A stretch of DNA of 47,944 nucleotides from Candidatus Aquidulcis sp. GTDB taxonomy: Bacteria; Chloroflexota; Anaerolineae; Anaerolineales; UBA4823. This document shows, piece by piece, positions 24,368 to 32,292 of this stretch. The notes beneath the pieces are model-generated. The model was not told the DNA's origin, searched no databases, and saw only the letters and a program-made list of their open reading frames with translations. The position numbers and the translations under genes were made by a program. The stretch is taken from contig DYIZ01000030.1 of the NCBI GenBank assembly GCA_020723385.1, positions 1-47,944 on the forward strand, given 5' to 3'. Numbering within the stretch: position 1 is the first letter of the stretch; each line of letters starts with the position of its first letter.

Positions 24368-25044
24368 TGCGTCACCGCCTTCGGGTTGAAGCCCTTCGCA
24401 ATCAGCCAGACCGCCATGACCATTTCCTGGAAAAAGATGGGCATATTGATCAGGCTGGCGGTGTCATCGTTGACGATTTGGAATATCAGCAAAAAGGCGG
24501 TGGAGAAGTGCAGCAGGATGGCGATAAAGCCCCAGATGGAAATCCAGCGCGGGATGAGTTGCGAGCGGTAGAGCATGGTGTAGAGCATCAGCCCATCCAG
24601 GCTGAAGATGATGGCCAGCACGTTGGCAATGGAATTGTTGCCTTTGATCAAGACCGCGCCCAGGCTTTGCAGGGCAGGCTGGCTGGCAGCCCCGGCGGTC
24701 GCGGCTTCCTGGCTGACGAGCACCAGGAAGAGCCAGCAGATGGCCATGGCGAGATAACAAACCATCTCCAGCGCGCCGCGAAAGACCACGTAGGCCAGCG
24801 CCAGGATTTCGTCGTGGCGTTTCAGGATGGGGTAGAGCAGCACGGGAACCAGCGTCAGCGGCAGGCCCATCATCAGCACCAGTAAAGCGCCGATGCGCAG
24901 GGGGTTGGCATTCGCGGCGATCTGGGCCAGGGGGTCGGATGCGCTGAAGACCGGCTGCGTGACGAGCACGCTGCCCACGCCCGCGGCCGTCCCGATGATA
25001 AAAAAGAGTCCCACGAGGCTGGCAATTTTTCGGTTGGTGTTCAT
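24364..25044 (-). CDS. DUF4386 family membrane protein
   Basis: 226 residues: KIASLVGLFFIIGTAAGVGSVL, ANANPLRIGALLVLMMGLPLTL, YPILKRHDEILALAYVVFRGALE, NVLAIIFSLDGLMLYTMLYRSQL and IPRWISIWGFIAILLHFSTAFLL. Close to the DUF4386 gene at 22730-23431. It starts 3 bp after the 80-residue protein and overlaps the MDR copy 4 start, making the first of two identical-order DUF4386-MDR couples. Confidence 0.8.
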   Translation of the reverse strand: MNTNRKIASLVGLFFIIGTAAGVGSVLVTQPVFSASDPLAQIAANANPLRIGALLVLMMGLPLTLVPVLLYPILKRHDEILALAYVVFRGALEMVCYLAMAICWLFLVLVSQEAATAGAASQPALQSLGAVLIKGNNSIANVLAIIFSLDGLMLYTMLYRSQLIPRWISIWGFIAILLHFSTAFLLIFQIVNDDTASLINMPIFFQEMVMAVWLIAKGFNPKAVTQ

Positions 25045-25047
25045 TTT

Positions 25048-25290
25048 TTAGTCCTTTCTGGTTGGGGTAATCGAGATAAGCGTCAGGCCGGCATCGCGCA
25101 CTTTTTTGAGCAGGCCGTGCAGGGCAGCCTGATCGAGTTTGGGGCCGGTGAGCAGGGTATCGCCCTCGTCAAGCGTGAGGGTCGGGCCGCCGAGCCAGTC
25201 GGCCCAATCTGCATCCAGGTGGCCTTTGATGCGCACCTGGTAGATCAGCAGCTCGGTGGGATCGGTAGTGGGGGTGAGATCGTCTGCCAT
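25048..25290 (-). CDS. Small hypothetical protein, first gene of the MDR/DUF4386 operon
   Basis: 80 residues, acidic and soluble: an N-terminal disordered MADDLTPTTDPTEL, a strand YQVRIKGHLDADWADWLGG, then a helix DQAALHGLLKKVRDAGLTLISI. A ferredoxin-like small fold is plausible. AAGGATAAATC precedes the ATG. I do not recognise a named family. No clear promoter could be assigned in 25291-25450, which also holds a CACGGAA/CACCGAA/CACGGAA run at 25407-25433. Confidence 0.65.
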   Translation of the reverse strand: MADDLTPTTDPTELLIYQVRIKGHLDADWADWLGGPTLTLDEGDTLLTGPKLDQAALHGLLKKVRDAGLTLISITPTRKD

Positions 25291-25450
25291 GATTTATCCT
25301 TGTCTGAGGTGTTGCAGCGTTCTCGAACAGTTATACGGCAGATAAAGGCGGGACGTTATCCCTCCAAAGAACTATTTTCAGGACTAATCGGTTAAATTTC
25401 TGCAACCACGGAACACACCGAAGACACGGAAACACCTCCATAGGAAACCC

Positions 25451-25476
25451 AAAAAGGACTGCTTTTTCAGCAGTCC
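25451..25476 (-). terminator. Intrinsic terminator of the LuxR gene
   Basis: On the minus strand GGACTGCT (25476-25469), a 5-nt loop and AGCAGTCC (25463-25456) are followed directly by TTTTT (25455-25451). It lies 33 bp after the stop of the MalT-like gene. Confidence 0.8.
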
Positions 25477-25508
25477 CCAGTAAGTAAAGTCTCGAATTGG
25501 GTCAGGCG

Positions 25509-28166
25509 CTACTGCATCAGGCCCAATTCCCTGGCCCGGGCGACGGCCTGGGTGCGATTGGCAGTCTCCAGTTTGGCGAAGATGTTACGGACGTGGGCCT
25601 TGACCGTGTAGAGCGAGAGGTACAGCCGGTTGGCAACCTGCTCATTGGTCAGCCCATCGGCGATGATGCGCAGGATTTCGAGTTCGCGGGGGGACAGGAT
25701 TTCTGATTTCTGATGTGAACTTCGTTCGCCGCTGATTGCTGATTGCGCTGGCGGTGAGAAAGCAGCCAGGAGTTTGTCGGCATAAGCCAGCAGGTTGTGG
25801 GGAGATTTACCCATCGAAGCTCGAAAATCTGCAATCAACAATCGCATATTCTCGCCTTCATCCACGAACAGGCGGATGAAGCCGCCGGGTTCAGCGAGCG
25901 CCAGGGCTTCGCCCAATGCCTGCAAAGCCGGGGCTTTTTCACCGTTTTGATAGCGCGCCAGAGCCTGGAGCGCCAGAGCCTTGAGGCGCTCATCCTGCCA
26001 GGCTTTGGCTTCCACCTGCTGGCGGTAGGGTTCGAGCAGGGCCAGGGCGGCGGCAGGGGCGCCTGTTGCCAGGAGGGCGCGCGCCTGGCCCAGGGGCAGG
26101 TCAAACCGGCGGGCGAGGTCGGCGGCGGCGGGGGCGTTCCCCTGTTTCAGCAAAACCAGCACCTGGGCGGCGGCGATCTCCGGCAGGCGCAGGATGAAGT
26201 TCTTTTGGCGGGCGGTTTGTTCGGTTTGGGCCAGCATGGCTGCCGCAGCCTCCACCTCGCCGCGCGCCAATTTCAACTGCGCCAGGAACACTTCGCTGAG
26301 GATAAAGCGGTCAATGGCGCGGTCGTACTGGCGCGCCATGTGCAAGGCGCGCTGCGCATACGTTTCCGCCGCTTCCAGGTCATCCCACTCGTAATGGATG
26401 CGCGCCAGACCAAGCAGGGCTTCCTCGGCGTTGGGCTGGGGGTAATCACCGAACAAGGTCAACACACTGCGGTACGTCTCAGCCGCGGCGATAAGCTGGT
26501 TCTCCAGTTCTTGGGCCTGGCCGAGGGTGCTGGTCGCCAGGATACGCGAGAAGGTATCCCCCGATTGCTCGCTAATGGCAATGCCTGCCTGGCTGGCCCT
26601 AAGCGCAGCAGCGCGCTCCCCCTGGAAAAGATACGCCGAGGCCAGCGCCCAATTCGCCGTGAAGCGGAAAGGCAGGTTTTCGGGGGACAGCAGTTCCATG
26701 GCGCGGCGGGCCTGGACGATCATCGTCGCCGGGTCGTAGCGGGTAAGCGCCAGCGTGGCCCGGGCGCAAGCCACCTGGCCGAGCAGGTCGCGGGATTGGG
26801 CATCGGGTTCGGGCGTTTGCAGGATGGCTTCGGCGGCTTGCAGTTTTGCCTCCACCCCGGTCGTTTGCCCGGCGACCAGCAACAAGGTGGCCGAGCGCAC
26901 CAGCAGGCGCGGGTGCGCCTCCAGCACCGCCTGGGGCAGGGAGGCCAGCCATTCCAGGATGGCGAGCGCCACGCTGCGAAAGTGCAGGCCGATGGCGGGG
27001 TGGCCGATCAGTCGTTCGGCGCGTGCGATGTTGTTGGCAGCCGCGGCGTGGCGGAAGGCGTCGAAGGGCAGATCGTTTTGTTCGTACCATGCGCTGGTGC
27101 GGATGTGCAATTCATCCATTTCACCCGGCGTGAGGCTCTGCCCCAGCCGCTTGCGCAATAATTCGCCAAACAGGTGGTGGTAGCGATACCAGCGGCGTTC
27201 ATCGTCGAGCGGGACGAGAAACAAGTTGGCGCGTTCGAGGGATTCGAGGGTGAAGATCGAAGGTTGGAAGGGATTGCCCAAGACGGCGTCGCAGAGCGGG
27301 CCGCACATTCGGTCGAGGCTGGAGGTGCGCAGGAGGAAATTCTGGAGGTGGGGAGGCTGGCGATGCAGGACTTCCTCCATCAGGTAGTCCAACACAAAGC
27401 GATGACTGCCGGTGAAGGATTGGATAAAGCTGGCCGGGTCGGCCTGTCCCTGGAGCGAGAGCGCTGCCAACTGCAGGCCGGCGATCCAGCCTTCGGTGCG
27501 GACTTCGAGGGCGGCCACCTCCGCTTCCGAGAGATTCAGGCCCACAACTCGGTTGAGGAACTCGGCGGCCTCGGCAGGGATGAAGCGCAGATCGGCGGTG
27601 CGCAGTTCGGTCAGTTGACCGCGGGCGCGCAGTCGGGCCAGGGGCAGGTCGGGGTCCTCACGGCTGGCGATCACCAAGTGCATCTGTGGCGGCAGGTGGT
27701 CGAGCAAGAAGTCCAGGAGGTCATCCACACCCCTGGTGTTGATGACATGATAGTCGTCGAGGATCAGGATGAGCTTTTTGGGCAGGTTAGCGATTTCGTT
27801 CAGCAGGCCTGTCAGGAGGCCTGCGACGGGCGGCGGCTGGGGCGTTTGCAGGGCGGCCAGCACAGGCTGACCCAATTCAGGCTGAACGGTTTGCAAGGCC
27901 GCAATCAGGTAGCCCAGGAAGCGGAGAGGGTCGCTGTCGGCTTCGTCGAGAGAAAGCCAGGCAACGCGGGGATGCAGAATGTTGGATAGGGAAATCCATT
28001 CGCTGAGCATGGTCGTTTTGCCAAAGCCCGCCGAAGCAGAGATGAGGGTCAGTTTGCGGCCCGATGCCAGGCCTTCGTTCAGGTGCGCAACCAGGTGTGG
28101 GCGTGAGACCAGGCCCGGTCGGGGCGGCGGAAGGTAGAGTTTGGTGGCGAGAATCGGCGCGGGCAT
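25509..28166 (-). CDS. LuxR family regulator, MalT/LAL type (STAND ATPase with TPR-like region)
   Basis: 885 residues from ATG 28166 (PAPILATKLYLPPPRPGLVSR is the usual start of the family). Walker A SASAGFGKTTM with Lys50, Walker B LILILDDYHVI near residue 130, a winged-helix/STAND region with YRYHHLFGELLRKRL, a long helical-repeat sensor, and a C-terminal LuxR HTH (LSPRELEILRIIADGLTNEQ followed by VANRLYLSLYTVKAHVRNIF). A MalT-type activator that would respond to an inducer with ATP. A perfect TATAAT ends 6 nt before the ATG, so its mRNA may be leaderless. It is divergent from the TetR gene and ends at an intrinsic terminator. Confidence 0.9.
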   Translation of the reverse strand: MPAPILATKLYLPPPRPGLVSRPHLVAHLNEGLASGRKLTLISASAGFGKTTMLSEWISLSNILHPRVAWLSLDEADSDPLRFLGYLIAALQTVQPELGQPVLAALQTPQPPPVAGLLTGLLNEIANLPKKLILILDDYHVINTRGVDDLLDFLLDHLPPQMHLVIASREDPDLPLARLRARGQLTELRTADLRFIPAEAAEFLNRVVGLNLSEAEVAALEVRTEGWIAGLQLAALSLQGQADPASFIQSFTGSHRFVLDYLMEEVLHRQPPHLQNFLLRTSSLDRMCGPLCDAVLGNPFQPSIFTLESLERANLFLVPLDDERRWYRYHHLFGELLRKRLGQSLTPGEMDELHIRTSAWYEQNDLPFDAFRHAAAANNIARAERLIGHPAIGLHFRSVALAILEWLASLPQAVLEAHPRLLVRSATLLLVAGQTTGVEAKLQAAEAILQTPEPDAQSRDLLGQVACARATLALTRYDPATMIVQARRAMELLSPENLPFRFTANWALASAYLFQGERAAALRASQAGIAISEQSGDTFSRILATSTLGQAQELENQLIAAAETYRSVLTLFGDYPQPNAEEALLGLARIHYEWDDLEAAETYAQRALHMARQYDRAIDRFILSEVFLAQLKLARGEVEAAAAMLAQTEQTARQKNFILRLPEIAAAQVLVLLKQGNAPAAADLARRFDLPLGQARALLATGAPAAALALLEPYRQQVEAKAWQDERLKALALQALARYQNGEKAPALQALGEALALAEPGGFIRLFVDEGENMRLLIADFRASMGKSPHNLLAYADKLLAAFSPPAQSAISGERSSHQKSEILSPRELEILRIIADGLTNEQVANRLYLSLYTVKAHVRNIFAKLETANRTQAVARARELGLMQ

Positions 28167-28172
28167 AGAATA

Positions 28173-28178
28173 ATTATA
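28173..28178 (-). promoter_or_regulatory. -10 element of the LuxR gene, leaderless-type position
   Basis: TATAAT on the minus strand (28178-28173) leaves six bases before the ATG at 28166-28164, so transcription would start at or next to the initiation codon. No Shine-Dalgarno sequence precedes that ATG. The -35 region is weak. Confidence 0.5.
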
Positions 28179-28208
28179 CGTGATATCGAGGAAAAACATC
28201 CATGTCTA

Positions 28209-28237
28209 TTGACTGAATAAGTATTCAATGATAGTAT
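28209..28237 (+). promoter_or_regulatory. TetR gene promoter with embedded operator
   Basis: TTGACT (28209-28214), 17-bp spacer, TAGTAT (28232-28237). The palindrome TGAATAAGTATTCA (28214-28227) fills most of the spacer, a standard place for a TetR-type operator. Binding there would block the TetR promoter and could also affect the divergent LuxR gene 40 bp away. Confidence 0.6.
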
Positions 28238-28276
28238 CAATTCACTGACTTTAAATTCAATCAAAAGGAAAATCCA

Positions 28277-28891
28277 TTGTCCCCTCGCAACAAAGAACTC
28301 AGTGAAGAAATGCGCACTCACAGCCGGGCGACGTTGATTGCCGCGGCGCGCCATTGTTTCGCCACCCGCGGCTATTTCAATGTGCGTATCGCCGATGTGG
28401 CCCAGCAGGCCGGGATGAGCCAGGGCAGCATCTACTGGTATTTTGCCAGCAAGGAAGACCTGCTCAAGGCTGTTCTGGGCGAGGCATTCGAGTCACTCGG
28501 CGCGGTCATGGCCGAGGCGGCTGCCGCGCCCGGCAACGCCCGCCAAAAATTAGATCACTTGTTGAGCGGCCTTCTCCAGTACGCGCAGGAAGGCAGCCAA
28601 TTCACATCCATCATGATTTCCTTGATGGGTCATACCAACGAAGATATGTTTGCCCGCCTGGGGTTCGATATGGATGCTATCGGGCTGGGATACACCGAAT
28701 CGGTGCTGTCCATCCTCACCCAGGCCCAGGCGGAAGGGGTTATCCCGGCGGAACATAACCCGCTGGCGCTGACGATGATGTTCTTTGGCCTGTTCAACGG
28801 CCTGAACCTGGTCTATGGGCAGGAGTGGCTCAGCCTCCCGCCCGAAACACTCAAAGCTGGGATGCTGCGCTTGCTGGGCGTTCAAAATTGA
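28277..28891 (+). CDS. TetR/AcrR family transcriptional regulator
   Basis: 204 residues with a TTG start at 28277, supported by AAAAGGAAAA just upstream; no ATG is available before the HTH. The HTH is RATLIAAARHCFATRGYFNV, then RIADVAQQAGMSQGSIYWYFASKEDLL. The C-terminal ligand domain (LDHLLSGLLQYAQEGSQF, LTMMFFGLFNGLNLVYGQEW) is of the AcrR type. The palindrome in its own promoter suggests autorepression. SRPBCC and deazaflavin oxidoreductase genes follow in the same unit, 16 bp downstream. Confidence 0.9.
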   Translation: MSPRNKELSEEMRTHSRATLIAAARHCFATRGYFNVRIADVAQQAGMSQGSIYWYFASKEDLLKAVLGEAFESLGAVMAEAAAAPGNARQKLDHLLSGLLQYAQEGSQFTSIMISLMGHTNEDMFARLGFDMDAIGLGYTESVLSILTQAQAEGVIPAEHNPLALTMMFFGLFNGLNLVYGQEWLSLPPETLKAGMLRLLGVQN

Positions 28892-28907
28892 AAACGATGG
28901 AGAAAAG

Positions 28908-29528
28908 ATGAGCAAACTGAAACCGTTAGCCTGGCTAATTCCTGCTGCTGCCGCATTAACCATCCTCTACCTGAAATGGATTCGCCCCTGGCAACTGCGC
29001 TGGGGCGCAATCGACGATGAACTCACCCGCGCCATGCCCGGCGACGAGGATGTCCCAACCCCCTCGTTCAACGCCACACGCGGCGTCACCGTCCACGCCA
29101 CTCCCGAAGCCATCTATCCCTGGATCGTCCAAATCGGGATGACCCGCGCCGGGTGGTACAGCTACGACCTGCTCGACAACCTGGGCCGCCCCAGCGCGCG
29201 CCAACTCCTGCCGGAACATCAGCAAATCTACGTCGGCCAGTTAATTCCGATGAGTCCCGATGGAAAATACGGAATCTACGTCAAAGATTTCCGTGAAAAC
29301 GAATGGATTCTGTGGAACGATAAGGAGGGCGACACCACCTGGTTCTGGGGTCTCTACCCCACAGGGGAAAACCGCACCCGGCTGGTGACGCGCGTCCGCA
29401 TGAAGTATCTCTGGAACTCGCCTGCCGCCCTATTCAACCTGCTGGTCGAATTCGCCGATCTGCCGATGATGCGTAAGTGTCTACTGGGGATCAAGGAGCG
29501 GGCCGAAAAACTGCACGGAGGTTTGTGA
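28908..29528 (+). CDS. SRPBCC (START-like) family protein with N-terminal anchor
   Basis: 206 residues from ATG 28908 (GGAGAAAAG before it); an ORF extension to 28815 overlaps the TetR gene. A membrane segment (LAWLIPAAAALTILYLKW) is followed by a SRPBCC fold: TRGVTVHATPEAIYPWIVQI, GMTRAGWYSYDLLDNLGRPSA, NEWILWNDKEGDTTWFWGLY, ENRTRLVTRVRMKYLWN. The fold binds hydrophobic ligands. The stop overlaps the next ATG (TGATG). A truncated second copy of its 3' half lies at 29960-30196. Confidence 0.82.
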   Translation: MSKLKPLAWLIPAAAALTILYLKWIRPWQLRWGAIDDELTRAMPGDEDVPTPSFNATRGVTVHATPEAIYPWIVQIGMTRAGWYSYDLLDNLGRPSARQLLPEHQQIYVGQLIPMSPDGKYGIYVKDFRENEWILWNDKEGDTTWFWGLYPTGENRTRLVTRVRMKYLWNSPAALFNLLVEFADLPMMRKCLLGIKERAEKLHGGL

Positions 29529-29917
29529 TGGCCGCCAACCCGACGATGAAAGTTGCGAACAAAATCTTCATGCCCCTGCTGCGCTCGCCGCTGCACTTCC
29601 TGGTCAGCCACGGCCTGATGTTGATCACCGTCACCGGGCGCAAGACGGGCAAACAATATACCACCGCCGTCGCCTATGTGTGCGAGGGGCAGCGCGTGGT
29701 CTTCTTTTCGGGCCGCGATTTGTTGTGGATCAAGAACCTGGAAGGCGGCGCGCCGGTGATGCTGCGGCTGCGGGGCAAAGACCTGCCCGCCACGGCCCGC
29801 CTTTGCCCCGCCGCTGACCCGGATTTTCCGCGCCTGTTCAAGAAACTCTACCCCTACCTCCAGCTCGAAAAAGCAGGGGCGATGGTGATGGTATCGGTGA
29901 GATTTAACAATTTGTAA
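29528..29917 (+). CDS. Deazaflavin (F420)-dependent nitroreductase family protein
   Basis: 129 residues from ATG 29528, overlapping the SRPBCC stop. The split-barrel DDN pattern is present: HGLMLITVTGRKTGKQYTTA with the GRKTG loop, YVCEGQRVVFFSGRDLLWIK, and NLEGGAPVMLRLRG. Family members use F420H2 or flavin to reduce nitro or enone compounds. It completes the TetR-regulated unit. Two relatives lie at 40155-40625 and 45533-46099. Confidence 0.8.
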   Translation: MAANPTMKVANKIFMPLLRSPLHFLVSHGLMLITVTGRKTGKQYTTAVAYVCEGQRVVFFSGRDLLWIKNLEGGAPVMLRLRGKDLPATARLCPAADPDFPRLFKKLYPYLQLEKAGAMVMVSVRFNNL

Positions 29918-29959
29918 AAACCAGCCTTCTCCTGAGACCATCCTCGATGCCAGCCATAG

Positions 29960-30196
29960 ATGGAAAATGAATGGATTCTGTGGAACGACCAGGAGGGTAT
30001 CACCACCTGGTTTTGGGGTCTCTACCCCGCAGGGGAAAACCGCACCCGGCTGGTGACGCGCGTCCTCATAAAGTATCTCTGGAACTCGCCTGCCGTCCTG
30101 TTCAACCTGCTGGTTGAATCCGCCGATCTGCCGATGATGCGTAAATGTCTTTTGGGGATCAAGGAGCGCGCCGAGGCTAGGGTGAGCGCCTCTTAA
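29960..30196 (+). pseudogene. Truncated duplicate of the SRPBCC gene (3' half)
   Basis: The 78-codon frame NEWILWNDQEGITTWFWGLY through KCLLGIKERAEARVSAS is almost identical to the last 75 codons of the gene at 28908-29528, with about ten residue changes. The left edge shares GATGGAAAAT with 29259-29268, then skips about 30 bp of the parent. There is no N-terminal part, no ribosome-binding site, and the parent's final residues KLHGGL are replaced. It lies after the deazaflavin gene, so the duplication spans that gene. Confidence 0.75.
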
Positions 30197-31004
30197 TCCG
30201 GGGCATACCTTCTGCTGGAGAGCATCCCGCGTACAAACAACCCAAACGGCACGAAACTGAACAAACTCATCACCGCAATGGCGACAAAGTCATCGAGCGG
30301 GAAGGGAACGCCCGCCACGAAGGGCTGCAAAATGAAAAAGACAAACAGACCGACGAACAACATGCTCATCAAAAAGAGCAACCCCGCGCCGAGCACGTAG
30401 ACCCAAGCCTGCCGCCGCCAGAGCAGCACGCCCCCCACCAACAGGGCTGGGAGGATGGTCAGATCGGCCACGCCGGTCGCCACTTGCGAGGGCGTAGAGG
30501 CCGGGTCGGTCATAATCTGTGCAACCAGCCCGGCAAAGAGCAAGCCCAGGCCAATCAGCGCGCCTCCGCTGATCCGTTCAAAGACCCGGCCCTGAAGCTG
30601 TTGCCGGATGGCGACCGCATCCAGGTTGGCGAGCAGGCGAACCAGCGTGGACAGGCTCAACACCGCCAGAAATACATAGAAATAGAATTGGATGGTAAAC
30701 GGCGTCCCAGCCGCGAAGGCGACAGCATGGTAGGCCACAAAGAGCAGCATCCTCGGCCAGAAAAGCAGGCCAGGCAATCTGCCGCGCCGCGCCAGCGTCT
30801 TTGCGCCAAGCAGGCTGGGCGTGCCGATGACCAGGTTAACCACATCCGTCGGAAAGGACGAGTTCCGCAGGTCGCGGTTGGGTATAGTAAGGCGGGGAAC
30901 AGCAGGCCAGCCAGCGAGAGCGCCGCCAGTAGTACGGCCACAATACTGGAAAGGATGAAAACCGCAGCAAGGTTACGGGTGGAGAAAGATGGTGATGCGC
31001 TCAT
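30193..31004 (-). pseudogene. Polytopic membrane protein gene with a frameshift near 30880
   Basis: The start MSASPSFSTRNLAAVFILSS and the first helix (IVAVLLAALSLAGLLFPALL) are in one frame up to LYPT. The rest, NRDLRNSSFPTDVVNLVIGT and about six helices (LLFVAYHAVAFAAG, FYFYVFLAVLSLSTL, ALIGLGLLFAGLVAQI, YVLGAGLLFLMSMLFVGLFVFF), is in the next frame. Adding one base in the CCC run near 30880 restores a protein of about 270 residues. The downstream frame alone has an ATG at 30843 but would lack the first helix. A paralogue, intact, is at 37454-38311. It could be a real mutation or a sequencing slip. Confidence 0.65.
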
Positions 31005-31008
31005 AGAT

Positions 31009-31482
31009 TTATGCCGCCCGATTTGAATGGATGAGTTTTGCCCAGTCCGCAGCGCGTTCGAGTTCACCGTCTTTGAGCGGCCCCTGCTCGCTGGTGACAA
31101 AAAAGCCATCGGGTGACGCGGCCAGTTGACCGCCCTTCTTTTCAAGCGTTTTGACAATTGTCTTCGCGGCGTAACCGCCCTTGTCCACGAGAAAGCGCAG
31201 GGCTTTGGAGTCAATCGTTTCGAGCATGATGCGGGTGTCGAAGGCGGCCACGCGCACACCAGCCAGGTGATTTTTCGGCAACCCGTTGAGCAGTTTGCTG
31301 ATACTTTCCGTTGGGCGGAATCCGCGCGTGGGCGAGCCAACCACCAACAGGTCGAGCCCGTGCAATTGACCGCCGTCCGCCTGGCTGACGGGGATAGCGC
31401 TTGTATCCAGCGCCGCCGCGATGGCCTGGGCGATTTTTTCAGTGTTGCCAAAAACCGAGTCATAGATGACAAGCGCGTTCAT
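31009..31482 (-). CDS. Flavodoxin domain protein
   Basis: 157 residues. The FMN phosphate-binding loop is at the N-terminus, NALVIYDSVFGNTEKIAQAI, and a second loop LLVVGSPTRGFRPTESISKL. A later loop reads VAAFDTRIM. It is short-chain flavodoxin sized and may supply electrons to oxidoreductases or act in a menaquinone/porphyrin step. Its ATG overlaps the upstream TAA (TAATG) and the broken membrane gene begins 4 bp after its end. Confidence 0.85.
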   Translation of the reverse strand: MNALVIYDSVFGNTEKIAQAIAAALDTSAIPVSQADGGQLHGLDLLVVGSPTRGFRPTESISKLLNGLPKNHLAGVRVAAFDTRIMLETIDSKALRFLVDKGGYAAKTIVKTLEKKGGQLAASPDGFFVTSEQGPLKDGELERAADWAKLIHSNRAA

Positions 31483-32192
31483 TAACTGCTACTTCCTTTC
31501 GCCAGCCTGAACAAATCGCGCGCCAGCATGGGGAACCAGACAAAGTAGAAAATGCCCATGAACATCTGGATGGGGGCGGCAATGGATGGCGCAAACGGGT
31601 GCAGGAGGTGCTGCACCAGGTCGAGGGCGTTGCCGAGTAGTCCGCTGATGGCCGTCACCTTGCTGAAATCCTTGCTGCGCAGCATCACCAGCGAGATGAT
31701 GACCCCGCCGCCTTGCAGTAGAATCCCGGCCATGTAGGAACCTGTGCTATGCCACCAGCCTGCCGCCAGGATAGCTTCGCCCGCCGCCAGGAATTGGGAG
31801 CGCGCGGAATCGCTGGTTGTGGCATGGTACAGATCTCCGAGGTGGAGCAGGGCAAAGGTGGATTCGCCGGAGAAACTGAGCATGACGGCGATGGCGGTGA
31901 ACAGGGCGGCGAAGGTCGCCGCGATGGGGTTGAGGCGGCGCAGGTTCCACCACAGCGCCGGGAATGTGCCCAGGTATGCGCCAATCAAGAGAAACATCAG
32001 CACAAAATCGCCGCGCAACAAAGCCGTCAGAGGGTTGGCCTGTTGGACGGCAAAAAATTCGGCGGCGCTGGTGGGTCGGGGGCCAAAGGCCGCCGCTAAC
32101 ACAATGGTCGCCAGGATAGCGGCCAATTGCACCAGGGCGGCAATCCCGCCGAGGGTGTAAAGATGTTTCGGGTTGAATTTGGTTTCGTTCAT
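31482..32192 (-). CDS. Polytopic membrane protein (DUF4386-like group)
   Basis: 236 residues from ATG 32192, backed by AAGGAATTGCC; the ORF reaches back to 32213. Helices: LGGIAALVQLAAILATIVLAA, LLRGDFVLMFLLIGAYLGT, IAATFAALFTAIAVMLSFSG, GSYMAGILLQGGGVIISLVML, and a C-terminal FYFVWFPMLARDLFRLAKG. The loop LYHATTSDSARSQFLAAGEA matches the YAAAT...AAGE loop of the next gene upstream and of the pseudogene at 35515, so the three are paralogues. Confidence 0.7.
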   Translation of the reverse strand: MNETKFNPKHLYTLGGIAALVQLAAILATIVLAAAFGPRPTSAAEFFAVQQANPLTALLRGDFVLMFLLIGAYLGTFPALWWNLRRLNPIAATFAALFTAIAVMLSFSGESTFALLHLGDLYHATTSDSARSQFLAAGEAILAAGWWHSTGSYMAGILLQGGGVIISLVMLRSKDFSKVTAISGLLGNALDLVQHLLHPFAPSIAAPIQMFMGIFYFVWFPMLARDLFRLAKGSSS

Positions 32193-32213
32193 GGCAATTC
32201 CTTCGGCAAACAA

Positions 32214-32292
32214 AATTCGTCAGCATCATCATACCCCCCAGGCGGTCGCGCACCTATGATGTTTCCTGCAAAAAATGTGACGCTTTACGCAG
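32214..32292. repeat. Intergenic element also seen at 38424-38500
   Basis: AATTCGTCAGC, ATCATA, TTTCCTGCA, then AATGTGACGC and ACGCAGG occur in the same order as at 38424-38500, with about two-thirds of bases matching by eye. Each copy lies just ahead of a minus-strand membrane protein gene, so it may be a shared leader or promoter. Confidence 0.35.

Noticed and set aside
25407-25436. CACGGAA/CACCGAA/CACGGAA run as a CRISPR-like or iteron array
   Set aside because: Only three imperfect 7-mers without regular spacers; no neighbouring replication or Cas gene.
25797-27161. 454-codon open frame on the plus strand
   Set aside because: Antisense to the GC-rich middle of the MalT-like gene; the translation is Gly/Gln/Arg-rich and without domains.
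28815-28907. Longer start for the SRPBCC protein
   Set aside because: These codons lie inside the TetR gene and have no family similarity; ATG 28908 has a good ribosome-binding site.
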